Program-made: the position numbers and the translations under genes
From: Spirochaetales bacterium
GTDB taxonomy: Bacteria; Spirochaetota; Spirochaetia; DAHUYW01
Direction of reading: 5' to 3'
Assembly: GCA_027306915.1 (NCBI GenBank)
Contig: DAHUYW010000011.1
Location: 48,271 to 112,270 of the forward strand
Length of the DNA: 64,000 nt
Shown: positions 1-7,276 of the stretch, one piece after another
Numbering within the stretch: position 1 is the first letter of the stretch
How the letters are laid out: every line of letters begins with the position of its first letter
Notes under the pieces: model-generated
Seen by the model: only the letters and a program-made list of their open reading frames with translations
The model's database searches: none
Told to the model about the DNA's origin: nothing

Positions 1-1
1 C

Positions 2-1264
2 ATGGACCACTACCTCGAGGTACCCTACGACCTCTCGCGAGTGCTTTTCATCACGACGGCGAACTCGGCCTTCACTATTCCGCATCCGCTGCGCGACCGG
101 ATGGAGATCATCGAGATTCCCGGCTACACCGAGTTCGAAAAGCTCAAGATTGCCACCGACTTCATAATCCCGAAGCAGCTGTTGGAGAACGGCCTTGAGT
201 GGGCCGACGTCCGGTTCCGCCGCGACGCTATCCTGAAGATCATCCGCGGCTACACGATGGAGTCGGGGGTGCGGAGCCTTGAGCGCGAGATTGCCGGCGT
301 CATCCGCAAGATCGCCCGGGAAGCGATACGCAAGGGCTTCACGCCTCCGCCCTCCGGCTCGGCTCCTCAGCCGGCTCCGGCCGAAGCCGCCGACGCGCCT
401 CAAGGAACCCCTCAGGCGGTGGAGCTTTCCGCAAGCCCCACGACGGTCGAGAGCGAGGGCCGCGAAGCGCGCAAAGAGGCATCGGGCGCAGAAGCAGGCA
501 ATGCAGGCGGCGGCGAGGCAGCGGTTGCGGAGGCGCCCGACCAGGGCGAAGAGGAGGACGAGGACCTTTCCGACCCGAACCAGGCCCAATCGGACGCTCA
601 ACCGCCTGCGTCGAGCTCAGCGCGAGGTCCCTTCTCGACAGTGGTAACCGCCTCTGCAATTGTCCGTTACCTCGGCAATCCCAAATTCCAGGGCGACATT
701 GTTTATCGGGAGCCCCGCGCCGGCCTTGCTCACGGCCTTGCATGGACCGAGCTCGGCGGCACCCTGCTTCCCGTTGAGGTAGCCATCCTCGACGGCGGCG
801 GCGAGCTCATCCTGACGGGAAGCCTCGGAGACGTTATGAAAGAGAGCGCCAGGACGGCTCTCTCCTTCCTTCGAGTGCACTATCGCCGCTTCAAGCTTCC
901 GGCCGACTTCCAGAAGGACAAGGACATTCACATCCATGTTCCCGAGGGGGCCATCCCAAAGGATGGTCCCTCCGCGGGTATAACCCTCGCCGCAGCGCTG
1001 CTTTCGGCGTTCACCGGGGAGCCTATCAAGCAGGGTTATGCGATGACCGGCGAGATTACCCTCACCGGGCGCCTTCTTCCGATCGGCGGGGTCAAGGAGA
1101 AGGTCCTGGCCGCACACCGAAACCGGATGCACACGGTCCTAATGCCGGAGGCGAACCGGAAGGATATCGAGGAGCTCCCCCGCGAGGTCCTCGCCTCAAT
1201 GAAGTTCGTCTTTGCCGGCAACGCCCTCGAGGCGCTTCTCGCGCTCTTCCTCGAACCGCTTTAG
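2..1264 (+). CDS. lon: ATP-dependent protease Lon, C-terminal part (5' end outside window)
   Basis: Lon is a cytoplasmic AAA+ serine protease that unfolds and degrades damaged and regulatory proteins. The window starts inside the gene, so the ATG at base 2 is internal: the text already lies in the AAA+ module (FITTANS, IPGYTEFEK) and runs through the helical lid (RSLEREI). The peptidase domain follows, with the Ser/Lys dyad at fragment residues Ser324 (GPSAGI) and Lys365 (GGVKEK). Between lid and peptidase domain, about residues 113-207, sits an Ala/Pro/Glu-rich, very acidic insertion (EEEDEDLSD) that typical Lon lacks. The rest of the fragment looks intact. Confidence 0.95.
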   Translation: MDHYLEVPYDLSRVLFITTANSAFTIPHPLRDRMEIIEIPGYTEFEKLKIATDFIIPKQLLENGLEWADVRFRRDAILKIIRGYTMESGVRSLEREIAGVIRKIAREAIRKGFTPPPSGSAPQPAPAEAADAPQGTPQAVELSASPTTVESEGREARKEASGAEAGNAGGGEAAVAEAPDQGEEEDEDLSDPNQAQSDAQPPASSSARGPFSTVVTASAIVRYLGNPKFQGDIVYREPRAGLAHGLAWTELGGTLLPVEVAILDGGGELILTGSLGDVMKESARTALSFLRVHYRRFKLPADFQKDKDIHIHVPEGAIPKDGPSAGITLAAALLSAFTGEPIKQGYAMTGEITLTGRLLPIGGVKEKVLAAHRNRMHTVLMPEANRKDIEELPREVLASMKFVFAGNALEALLALFLEPL

Positions 1265-1349
1265 AAAAGCGCAGCCCGCCCCGGTTCGCTTGCCAAGACG
1301 GCGGTCATGTGCGACTATCTCGGCTATCCCCAGACAAGGAGCATGGTCC

Positions 1350-2303
1350 ATGAGCCCATCACTCAAGGGGCGATCCCTTCTCACCCTTGCGGACCTCACC
1401 GCCGAGGAGGTTCGCTACCTCCTCGATCTCTCCCACCGGGTCAAGCGGGAGCGTCACGCAGGCCAAGTTCACCAGAGGTTCCTTGGGAAGACCATCGCGC
1501 TTATCTTCGAGAAGAGGTCGACCCGCACCCGATGCGCCTTTGAGACCGCCTTCGGCGAGGAGGGCGGGCACCCGGTCTTCCTGACCCTGGATGACCTTCA
1601 CCTCGGAAGTAAGGAATCGGTCGAAGACACGGCTCGAGTGCTGGGCCGCATGTTCGACTGCATCGAATTCCGCGGATACAAACAGAGCACCGTCGAGACG
1701 CTTGCCGCCCGCTCGGGGATCCCCGTCTACAACGGCCTCACCGATGACTTTCACCCGACCCAGGTCCTTGCGGACCTCATGACCGTCGAGGAGCGCTTCG
1801 GCTCCCTTGCAGGACGGAGGCTCGCCTTCTGCGGTGACGGCCGCAACAATGTGGCGCGAACCCTGCTCATCGGCTGCGCGAAGATGGGCCTTCACGTCGC
1901 AATCGTCTCCCCTGCCGCCCTTTCTCCCGACAAGGCGGCGCTGGACGAGGCTCGCCGCCTCGCTGCCCCCACGGGCGCCGAGATTCGGATCACCGAGAGG
2001 GTTGAGTTTGGCGTAGAAAATGCCGATGTTATATACACTGACGTGTGGGCCTCGATGGGTGAGGAGGAGAAGCTTGCTGAGCGCACGCGTCTCCTCGCCC
2101 CCTACCAGGTGAATGCTGCGCTCATGGCGAAGACGGGGAAGCGAGAGACGGTTTTCCTCCACTGCCTGCCCGCCGTCAAGGGAAGCGAGGTTAGCGCCGA
2201 GGTGATCGAAGGGCCGCAGTCGCTGGTGTGGGACGAGGCAGAGAACCGCAAACACACTATCAAGGCCTTGATGTTGGCAACCCTCGGTGCGGAGGGCGCC
2301 TGA
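1350..2303 (+). CDS. argF: Ornithine carbamoyltransferase
   Basis: Transfers the carbamoyl group of carbamoyl phosphate to ornithine, giving citrulline (arginine synthesis, or the reverse in arginine fermentation). The 317-residue product is of normal family length. It shows the carbamoyl-phosphate site STRTR, then FHPTQ, DVWASMG and the ornithine-site HCLPA loop. The open frame extends further upstream, but ATG 1350 has a well-placed AAGGAG and gives the expected N-terminus (MSPSLKGRSLLTL). It follows lon after 85 bases; no other arginine gene is nearby. The family is clear; the physiological direction is not shown by the sequence. Confidence 0.93.
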   Translation: MSPSLKGRSLLTLADLTAEEVRYLLDLSHRVKRERHAGQVHQRFLGKTIALIFEKRSTRTRCAFETAFGEEGGHPVFLTLDDLHLGSKESVEDTARVLGRMFDCIEFRGYKQSTVETLAARSGIPVYNGLTDDFHPTQVLADLMTVEERFGSLAGRRLAFCGDGRNNVARTLLIGCAKMGLHVAIVSPAALSPDKAALDEARRLAAPTGAEIRITERVEFGVENADVIYTDVWASMGEEEKLAERTRLLAPYQVNAALMAKTGKRETVFLHCLPAVKGSEVSAEVIEGPQSLVWDEAENRKHTIKALMLATLGAEGA

Positions 2304-2327
2304 ACGCTGGGCGCAGGAGGAATCAGT

Positions 2328-2726
2328 TTGAAAAAGATCACCTTGTTGACCGCGCTGCTGATCTTCGCAGCGACCGTTCTTTTTGCCGACACCACCGAAT
2401 CGGACCTCTACTACAAAACCAGACCCATAACGAAGATCTACGTGACCTCTTATGGCTATAGGATAGTCTACCAATTGTCCGATCTCAAATTCGCGGAGTT
2501 CTACATTCCCATGTCCTGGTTCAACCCGTCGGTAGGGAAGGCAGTTCTCATCAGCGGAAACAACACCGCCTACCCCTATTTCTCGATCTTCTGGAAGAAC
2601 GATAAGTTCGACTATATCAAGATCTACGTCCGCAGCAACATGGACGATCCCTCGTGGGGAGCATCTGCCAGCAATGCCAACCCAAGCGACTACGACGTGA
2701 CCACTCTCAATTTGAAGTGGCAATGA
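2328..2726 (+). CDS. Small secreted protein of unknown function
   Basis: A 132-residue protein starting at TTG 2328, with AGGAGG at 2315-2320. The first 20 residues form a signal peptide (MKKITLLTALLIFAATVLFA) with probable signal peptidase I cleavage before DTTES. The mature part is rich in Tyr, Phe and Asn and probably beta-structured; I do not recognise the family. The stop codon overlaps the ATG of the M24 peptidase gene (ATGA at 2723-2726), so the two are probably translated together. There is no lipobox cysteine. Confidence 0.75.
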   Translation: MKKITLLTALLIFAATVLFADTTESDLYYKTRPITKIYVTSYGYRIVYQLSDLKFAEFYIPMSWFNPSVGKAVLISGNNTAYPYFSIFWKNDKFDYIKIYVRSNMDDPSWGASASNANPSDYDVTTLNLKWQ

Positions 2727-3892
2727 TCGATCTCACGAGGTTCCAGTCGGCAATCCGCGACGAAGGCCTCGACGGGTGGCTCTTCTTCAACTTCCGCCAG
2801 CGCGATCCGCTCACCGCTCATCTTCTCGGGCTTTCGACCGAGGGAATAGCGACCCGCCCCTGGTATTACCTGATTCCTTCAGCAGGTGAGCCCTTGAAAG
2901 TAGTCCACGCTATCGAGGCGGGAGCGCTCGATAGCCTTCCCGGGCTTACGGAGCCCTACGCGTCCCGCGCCGAGCTGCTTTCGATCCTCGCGCGCGCCCC
3001 TAAGGGTCGCGTTGCCGCCCAATACTCTCAGGAGCTTCCAATCGTCTCGCTTCTCGACCACGGAACTGCCCTTCTTCTCGAGGCAAGCGGCTTCACGCTT
3101 GTCTCCTCCGCCGGGCTCATCCAGCGCGCAATCGGGCTCATCGATGCGGCCGGGGCCGCTTCCCACGAGCGTGCCGCCCGCCATCTCTACGAGATTATCG
3201 ACCTCGTGTGGAAACGAATCGATCGTCGCATGGCGGAAGGAGCTCGCCCAACCGAGGGTGCCGTGCAGTCCTGGATTCTTGCGGAGTTTGAAGCGCGCGG
3301 CCTCGTCTTCGACCACGCCCCCATCGTGGGATCGGGCCCCCACTCCTCGGATCCGCACTACGAGCCGCACGGCGGCGGCAGTCCCCTCGCCCTCGGCGAG
3401 GTCCTCCAACTCGATATCTGGGCAAAGGAGCGCGGGCCTGACAGCGTCTACGCCGATATCTCATGGGTCGGGTTCCTTGCCCCCGCACCGACCGAAGAGG
3501 TTCGCTCCGTGTTCGATGCCGTGAAGCGCGCCCGCGATCGGGCCGTCTCCTTCATCCGCGAGCAGCGAGCCGCCGGCCGGAGCGTAACCGGGGCGGAGGT
3601 CGACGCCCAAGCGCGTGCCATCCTCGTCGAAAGCGGATATGCGCGCGGAATCAAGCACCGCACCGGCCACGGAATCGACAGGGAGCTGCACGGCTACGGC
3701 GTCAACCTGGATTCGGTGGAGTTTCCTGACAGCAGGTCGATCATCGAAGGCTCATGCTTCTCGGTGGAGCCCGGTCTCTACCTGGGTGATTTCGGGTTGA
3801 GGAGCGAGATCGACGTCTACCTCCTCGATTCCGAGCTTCACATCTCCGGCGGAACCCCTCAAGCGGAGCTTCTCCTTCTCTCGGAAGCATAG
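2723..3892 (+). CDS. M24 family metallopeptidase (Xaa-Pro aminopeptidase-like)
   Basis: A 389-residue protein with an N-terminal creatinase-like domain and a C-terminal pita-bread metallopeptidase domain. The five expected metal ligands can be placed: the Asp pair in LQLDIW and YADISW, His in RTGHGIDRELHG, and the Glu pair in FSVEPGLYLG and LRSEIDVYL. Members usually remove residues N-terminal to proline or split Xaa-Pro dipeptides, but exact specificity cannot be read here. Start ATG 2723 overlaps the upstream stop in an ATGA. No signal peptide, so cytoplasmic although coupled to a secreted protein. Confidence 0.88.
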   Translation: MIDLTRFQSAIRDEGLDGWLFFNFRQRDPLTAHLLGLSTEGIATRPWYYLIPSAGEPLKVVHAIEAGALDSLPGLTEPYASRAELLSILARAPKGRVAAQYSQELPIVSLLDHGTALLLEASGFTLVSSAGLIQRAIGLIDAAGAASHERAARHLYEIIDLVWKRIDRRMAEGARPTEGAVQSWILAEFEARGLVFDHAPIVGSGPHSSDPHYEPHGGGSPLALGEVLQLDIWAKERGPDSVYADISWVGFLAPAPTEEVRSVFDAVKRARDRAVSFIREQRAAGRSVTGAEVDAQARAILVESGYARGIKHRTGHGIDRELHGYGVNLDSVEFPDSRSIIEGSCFSVEPGLYLGDFGLRSEIDVYLLDSELHISGGTPQAELLLLSEA

Positions 3893-3902
3893 TGGAGATT
3901 CA

Positions 3903-4907
3903 ATGAACGGTTCGGTGCCGCCGCAGCTGCTCGAGATTATCGAGCGAGAGCGATTCTTCTGCATTCTCGGTCACTCGGAGCCGGACGGCGACTGCATCGG
4001 CGCGCAAGTCGCGCTCGGCCACTTCCTGCGCCGACTCGGCAAGGATGTCGCGCTCCTGTCGCCGGGTCCCTTCGAGCGACCTGAAATCCGAGACTACGAG
4101 GGGCAGTTCGCTTCTGTCCTGGAAGCGGGACTCCGCGCTCGCCGCCCGACGGCCATCATCCTCGACTGCTCCTCCCTTGAAAGAAAAGGCGATCTCGCCG
4201 GGGACATTGCGGGCCTTCCCACCATCGTTGTCGACCACCACAGCGCTGGAAAGAGCTTCGGCGACATCACATACATCGACGACAGCGCACCTTCGGTCAC
4301 CCTCCTCGTGCAGAAGATCATGGAAATCATGGGATACGCCCCCGACGCCGAGGAGGCGCAAATGCTCCTCTTCGGGCTGTGCACTGACACCGGCTTTTTC
4401 CGCCACCTCGAAAGCCGCGACAGCTCCGTGTACGAAGCCATCGGACGACTGAATGCCGCCGGCGCCACTCCAAAGCAGGTCTATCAGATGATCTATGCGG
4501 GACGCCCCCTCGCGTCCCGAATCCTTCTCGGTAAGGAGCTCGCACGCACCGAGGCACTGTTCGGGGGACGAATTCTCTTCACCTACGAGACCCTGGAGGA
4601 CAAGCGCACCTACGGCTCGAAGCATCGCGACTCCGACTCGCTCTACCAGCTTCTTCAAACCTCCGCGGGCTGCGAGGCCGTGGTTCTCATCCGTGAGGAG
4701 GACGAGGAGAGTTGCTCCGTGGGTCTCCGCTCCAATACCACACTTGACGTGGGCGCAATGGCCCAGCGATTCGGCGGCGGCGGCCATCGAAAGGCGGCAG
4801 GCTTCCGCCGGGTCGGAGGGCGGGAGGCGGTGAAGGCCGAGCTCATCGCGACGTTTACCTCGCTCCTCGCAGCCCGTCCGGACGATGCCCCGGCCACCCC
4901 ACTGTAA
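3903..4907 (+). CDS. nrnA: DHH/DHHA1 phosphoesterase, NrnA-like oligoribonuclease/pAp phosphatase
   Basis: A 334-residue cytoplasmic phosphoesterase. NrnA-type enzymes degrade short RNA oligonucleotides and dephosphorylate 3'-phosphoadenosine 5'-phosphate. Motifs in order: HSEPDGDCIGA (motif I), IILDCS, VVDHHSAG (the DHH motif) and CTDTGFF, then the C-terminal DHHA1 substrate-binding motif FGGGGHRKAAG. It starts 10 bases after the M24 gene with GGAGA ahead of the ATG. Length and motif order fit the family well; the split between nanoRNase and pAp activity is not visible. Confidence 0.88.
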   Translation: MNGSVPPQLLEIIERERFFCILGHSEPDGDCIGAQVALGHFLRRLGKDVALLSPGPFERPEIRDYEGQFASVLEAGLRARRPTAIILDCSSLERKGDLAGDIAGLPTIVVDHHSAGKSFGDITYIDDSAPSVTLLVQKIMEIMGYAPDAEEAQMLLFGLCTDTGFFRHLESRDSSVYEAIGRLNAAGATPKQVYQMIYAGRPLASRILLGKELARTEALFGGRILFTYETLEDKRTYGSKHRDSDSLYQLLQTSAGCEAVVLIREEDEESCSVGLRSNTTLDVGAMAQRFGGGGHRKAAGFRRVGGREAVKAELIATFTSLLAARPDDAPATPL

Positions 4908-4945
4908 ACGAATGTAAATCAAGACCGATCCTCGAGCCGAAATCG

Positions 4946-4961
4946 TGGTACGCCTCTTGCA
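4946..4961 (+). promoter_or_regulatory. Sigma-54-type (-24/-12) promoter of the sigma-like gene
   Basis: The sequence TGGTACGCCTCTTGCA matches the consensus TGGCACG-N4-TTGCA at all but one defined base. It keeps the critical spacing: GG at 4947-4948 and GC at 4959-4960 with exactly 10 bases between. The predicted start is near 4972, giving a leader of about 40 bases before ATG 5014. Confidence 0.65.
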
Positions 4962-5013
4962 TGGCTTTGGTCCGCCTGTCGGGTCGAATCTCTCCACGCG
5001 CAGGGGGGTATCT

Positions 5014-5916
5014 ATGGGCGAGTCTTTGACCGACGCAATTCTCTCGTTCAAGCGAACGGGAATCGGTCTCGATGAGCTTGTGAAGCAGATCAGCATTGTG
5101 GTCTACTTCTTTCCTCACCGCAAGCTTGGGTGGGATGAGGACGACTGCGGTGAGTTCTTCTGCTACTTCTACCCGAAGCTCCCGGGACTCATCGCGAGAT
5201 TTCAGTACACGGGCAGGCCCTTCGAGGCGTTTCTAGCGGTGACGCTGAAATGGCAACTGAAGACCTTTGCCGCACGGAAGAACCAGGAGCTCGTGCGCTC
5301 GCGGGTCCTCGCCCGAGAGGGCTATCTCGGCGAAGAGCACACCTACTGCCTCCCCCAAGAGCCGGGCGACGACGGCCTTTCACCGGACGGCCCGCCCCTC
5401 CTTACGGCGGAGGCTCGAAGGCTGCTCAAGGTGGACGAGGAGGGAAAGATCGCGGATCGCTGCATCTGCCGTCGAATGCTCTTTCTCGTCCTGCAAAGCT
5501 GCCTTACCCTCCCGGCGCACCTCGTCGAGGAGGTCGCCCGCCTGATACGGTGCGATACCGTCTGGCTGTACGTGAAGATCCAGGAGGTCCGTGCCCGCAC
5601 CGAAGAGCGCAGGCTGCGGGTCGCTCGCCTCAGAGAAAAGCGCAATTGCCATTTCTTCAAGATCTTTTGTCTCCAGGAACAGCTTGCCCTGGTATGCGAG
5701 CAGGAGGTCCGGCAAGAGCTCTTCCGCCAGATGCTCCGCGAGAAGCGCCGCCTCCTCGAGACGATCGGCGAGATCGCGCGCGTCCCCCTGTGCCCCACGC
5801 ACTGCGACATTGCCGAAGTCTTGAGCGTGCCCAAGGGTTCCGTCGACTCGGGGCTCTACTATCTCAAAGTTTCGTTGGGCAGCCTTTTTTCGAAGGGAGA
5901 GATCGGATATGCTTGA
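5014..5916 (+). CDS. Divergent sigma-70-like protein
   Basis: A 300-residue protein; ATG 5014 is preceded by AGGGGGG at 5002-5008. Residues about 43-90 (DEDDCGEFFCYFYPKL, then RPFEAFLAVTLKWQLKTF) look like sigma region 2: the acidic start, the aromatic run and the promoter-melting helix. Residues about 261-292 (PTHCDIAEVLSVPKGSVDSG) look like the region 4 helix-turn-helix. In between is an unusually long, charged, helical, Cys-containing linker. It is longer than normal ECF factors and could have lost sigma activity. A sigma-54-type promoter precedes it, and rdgB starts 3 bases after its stop. Similar proteins seem familiar from spirochaetes, but I cannot name one. Confidence 0.6.
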   Translation: MGESLTDAILSFKRTGIGLDELVKQISIVVYFFPHRKLGWDEDDCGEFFCYFYPKLPGLIARFQYTGRPFEAFLAVTLKWQLKTFAARKNQELVRSRVLAREGYLGEEHTYCLPQEPGDDGLSPDGPPLLTAEARRLLKVDEEGKIADRCICRRMLFLVLQSCLTLPAHLVEEVARLIRCDTVWLYVKIQEVRARTEERRLRVARLREKRNCHFFKIFCLQEQLALVCEQEVRQELFRQMLREKRRLLETIGEIARVPLCPTHCDIAEVLSVPKGSVDSGLYYLKVSLGSLFSKGEIGYA

Positions 5917-5919
5917 CCC

Positions 5920-6516
5920 ATGGAAATCGTGCTTGCAACGGGAAACCACCACAAGAAACGGGAAATCGCCGAGATTCTCACGGGCCACAAAATCCTCGTG
6001 CCGGCCGAGCTCGGTATCGCCTTTGACTACGATGAGACGGGCTCGACCTACCTAGAAAACTCGGTCGGAAAGGGCTTCGCACTGTACCGGAAGGCTCACC
6101 GGCCGGTGCTCGCCGACGATTCGGGCATCTCGGTTCCTGCCCTTGGCGGAGCGCCGGGCGTCTACTCGGCCCGTTATGGGTCGGAGGTCCGCAGCGACAT
6201 GGACGACGTCGACCGCTACAAGCTCCTGCTCGCCAACATGGACGGCGTCGGAGATCGCCGCGCCTTCTATGTCTGTTGCATGGTCCTCATCTGCGAGGAG
6301 TATCGATTCTTTGTCGCGCAGGAGACGATGCATGGGCAGATAGCCCATGAGCCGATTGGAGCCGGTGGCTTTGGCTACGATCCCATCTTCTACCTGCCCG
6401 AGTACCACAAGACCGTCGCCCAGCTTGACGCCTCGGAGAAGCACCGTATCTCACACCGTGGAAGGGCCGGCCGGCGCATCGCGGAGATCCTGGACGCGAT
6501 TGGGAGGCGCGACTGA
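5920..6516 (+). CDS. rdgB: Non-canonical purine NTP pyrophosphatase (RdgB/HAM1)
   Basis: Hydrolyses ITP, dITP and XTP to monophosphates, keeping deaminated purines out of nucleic acids. The 198-residue protein has the family's N-terminal ATGNHHKKREI, the metal-site LADDSGI, the loop PGVYSARY, GGFGYDPIF and the C-terminal SHRGRA. The start is 3 bases after the stop of the sigma-like gene, so the two are probably cotranscribed. Complete and typical. Confidence 0.95.
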   Translation: MEIVLATGNHHKKREIAEILTGHKILVPAELGIAFDYDETGSTYLENSVGKGFALYRKAHRPVLADDSGISVPALGGAPGVYSARYGSEVRSDMDDVDRYKLLLANMDGVGDRRAFYVCCMVLICEEYRFFVAQETMHGQIAHEPIGAGGFGYDPIFYLPEYHKTVAQLDASEKHRISHRGRAGRRIAEILDAIGRRD

Positions 6517-6574
6517 GCGGGCGCCTTTCCGGCGGAAGCAACCGACCCCCTGCTAAAATCGACGAAAGCCCGTC

Positions 6575-7129
6575 CTATTTTCTTCTTTCTTTGCTAACCT
6601 TGTCCGGAAAGGCGTCGCGATAGCGCCTCAAGCTCGTTTCGATGATCTCGCGCGCCTTGTCGTGGTCATCGATCGTGCTCACCGAAGTCTCGGAGTGCTC
6701 AAGCGCCTTGTACACCTCGAAAAAGTGCGACATCTCCTGGAGGTGATGTTGGGGAAGCGTCGCGATATCTCGATAACCGGAATAGACCGGATCGCGAAGC
6801 GGCACCGCGATGATCTTTTCATCGACCACCTGGTTGTCGACCATCTTCACCACGCCGATTGGATAGCATTCGACGATGGTGAGCGGATCGAGCGCCTCCG
6901 AGCACAGAACCAGGACATCGAGGGGATCGTTGTCCTCTGCAAGGGTCTTGGGGATGAAGCCGTAGTTGGACGGATAGTGGGTTGATGTGAAGAGAATACG
7001 GTCGAGCCGTATCAACCCCGTCGGTTTGTCCAGCTCGTACTTCTTCTTGCTGCCCTTCGGTATTTCAATGACTGCCACGAATCGATCGGAGGTTACACGT
7101 TCTGCCGAGATGTCGTGCCAAGGATTCAT
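6575..7129 (-). CDS. ppa: Inorganic pyrophosphatase, family I
   Basis: Hydrolyses pyrophosphate to drive biosynthesis. The 184-residue protein has the family I signature (EIPKGSKKKYELDK, HYPSNYGFIP, DNDPLDVLVL) with its metal-binding Asp residues. I chose ATG 7129 (MNPWHDI) because a promoter lies just upstream; ATG 7153 in the same frame would add eight residues. Neither has a ribosome binding site. In this organism the enzyme could compete for PPi with the PPi-type phosphofructokinase at 13586. The open frame that continues upstream, antisense to pepF, is a composition artefact. Confidence 0.93.
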   Translation of the reverse strand: MNPWHDISAERVTSDRFVAVIEIPKGSKKKYELDKPTGLIRLDRILFTSTHYPSNYGFIPKTLAEDNDPLDVLVLCSEALDPLTIVECYPIGVVKMVDNQVVDEKIIAVPLRDPVYSGYRDIATLPQHHLQEMSHFFEVYKALEHSETSVSTIDDHDKAREIIETSLRRYRDAFPDKVSKERRK

Positions 7130-7139
7130 ATCTATCACA

Positions 7140-7168
7140 CGGATACCACGCATGTCCCGTTCAGTCAA
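7140..7168 (-). promoter_or_regulatory. Promoter of ppa with very short leader
   Basis: On the minus strand TTGACT (7168-7163) and TATCCG (7145-7140) are separated by 17 bases. The -10 box ends 10 bases before ATG 7129, so the mRNA would carry only about 4 untranslated bases. The -10 match is moderate. Confidence 0.45.
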
Positions 7169-7191
7169 GTGCTGTCTCTTCGCCTCACACC

Positions 7192-7221
7192 TTGACAATC
7201 GCCGCACCCGCCCATAGGGTA
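7192..7221 (+). promoter_or_regulatory. Possible promoter of pepF
   Basis: TTGACA at 7192-7197 is followed after 18 bases by the weak -10 element TAGGGT at 7216-7221, ahead of pepF at 7277. Confidence 0.35.
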
Positions 7222-7276
7222 GGCGACAGGCGACGGTGCGAGCCGTCCGCTCACCAATCTCAGGAGATTCGAGGGA

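Noticed and set aside
1359..2723. 454-codon minus-strand frame across argF and the secreted gene
   Set aside because: Antisense to two genes with clear motifs or signal peptide; treated as composition shadow.
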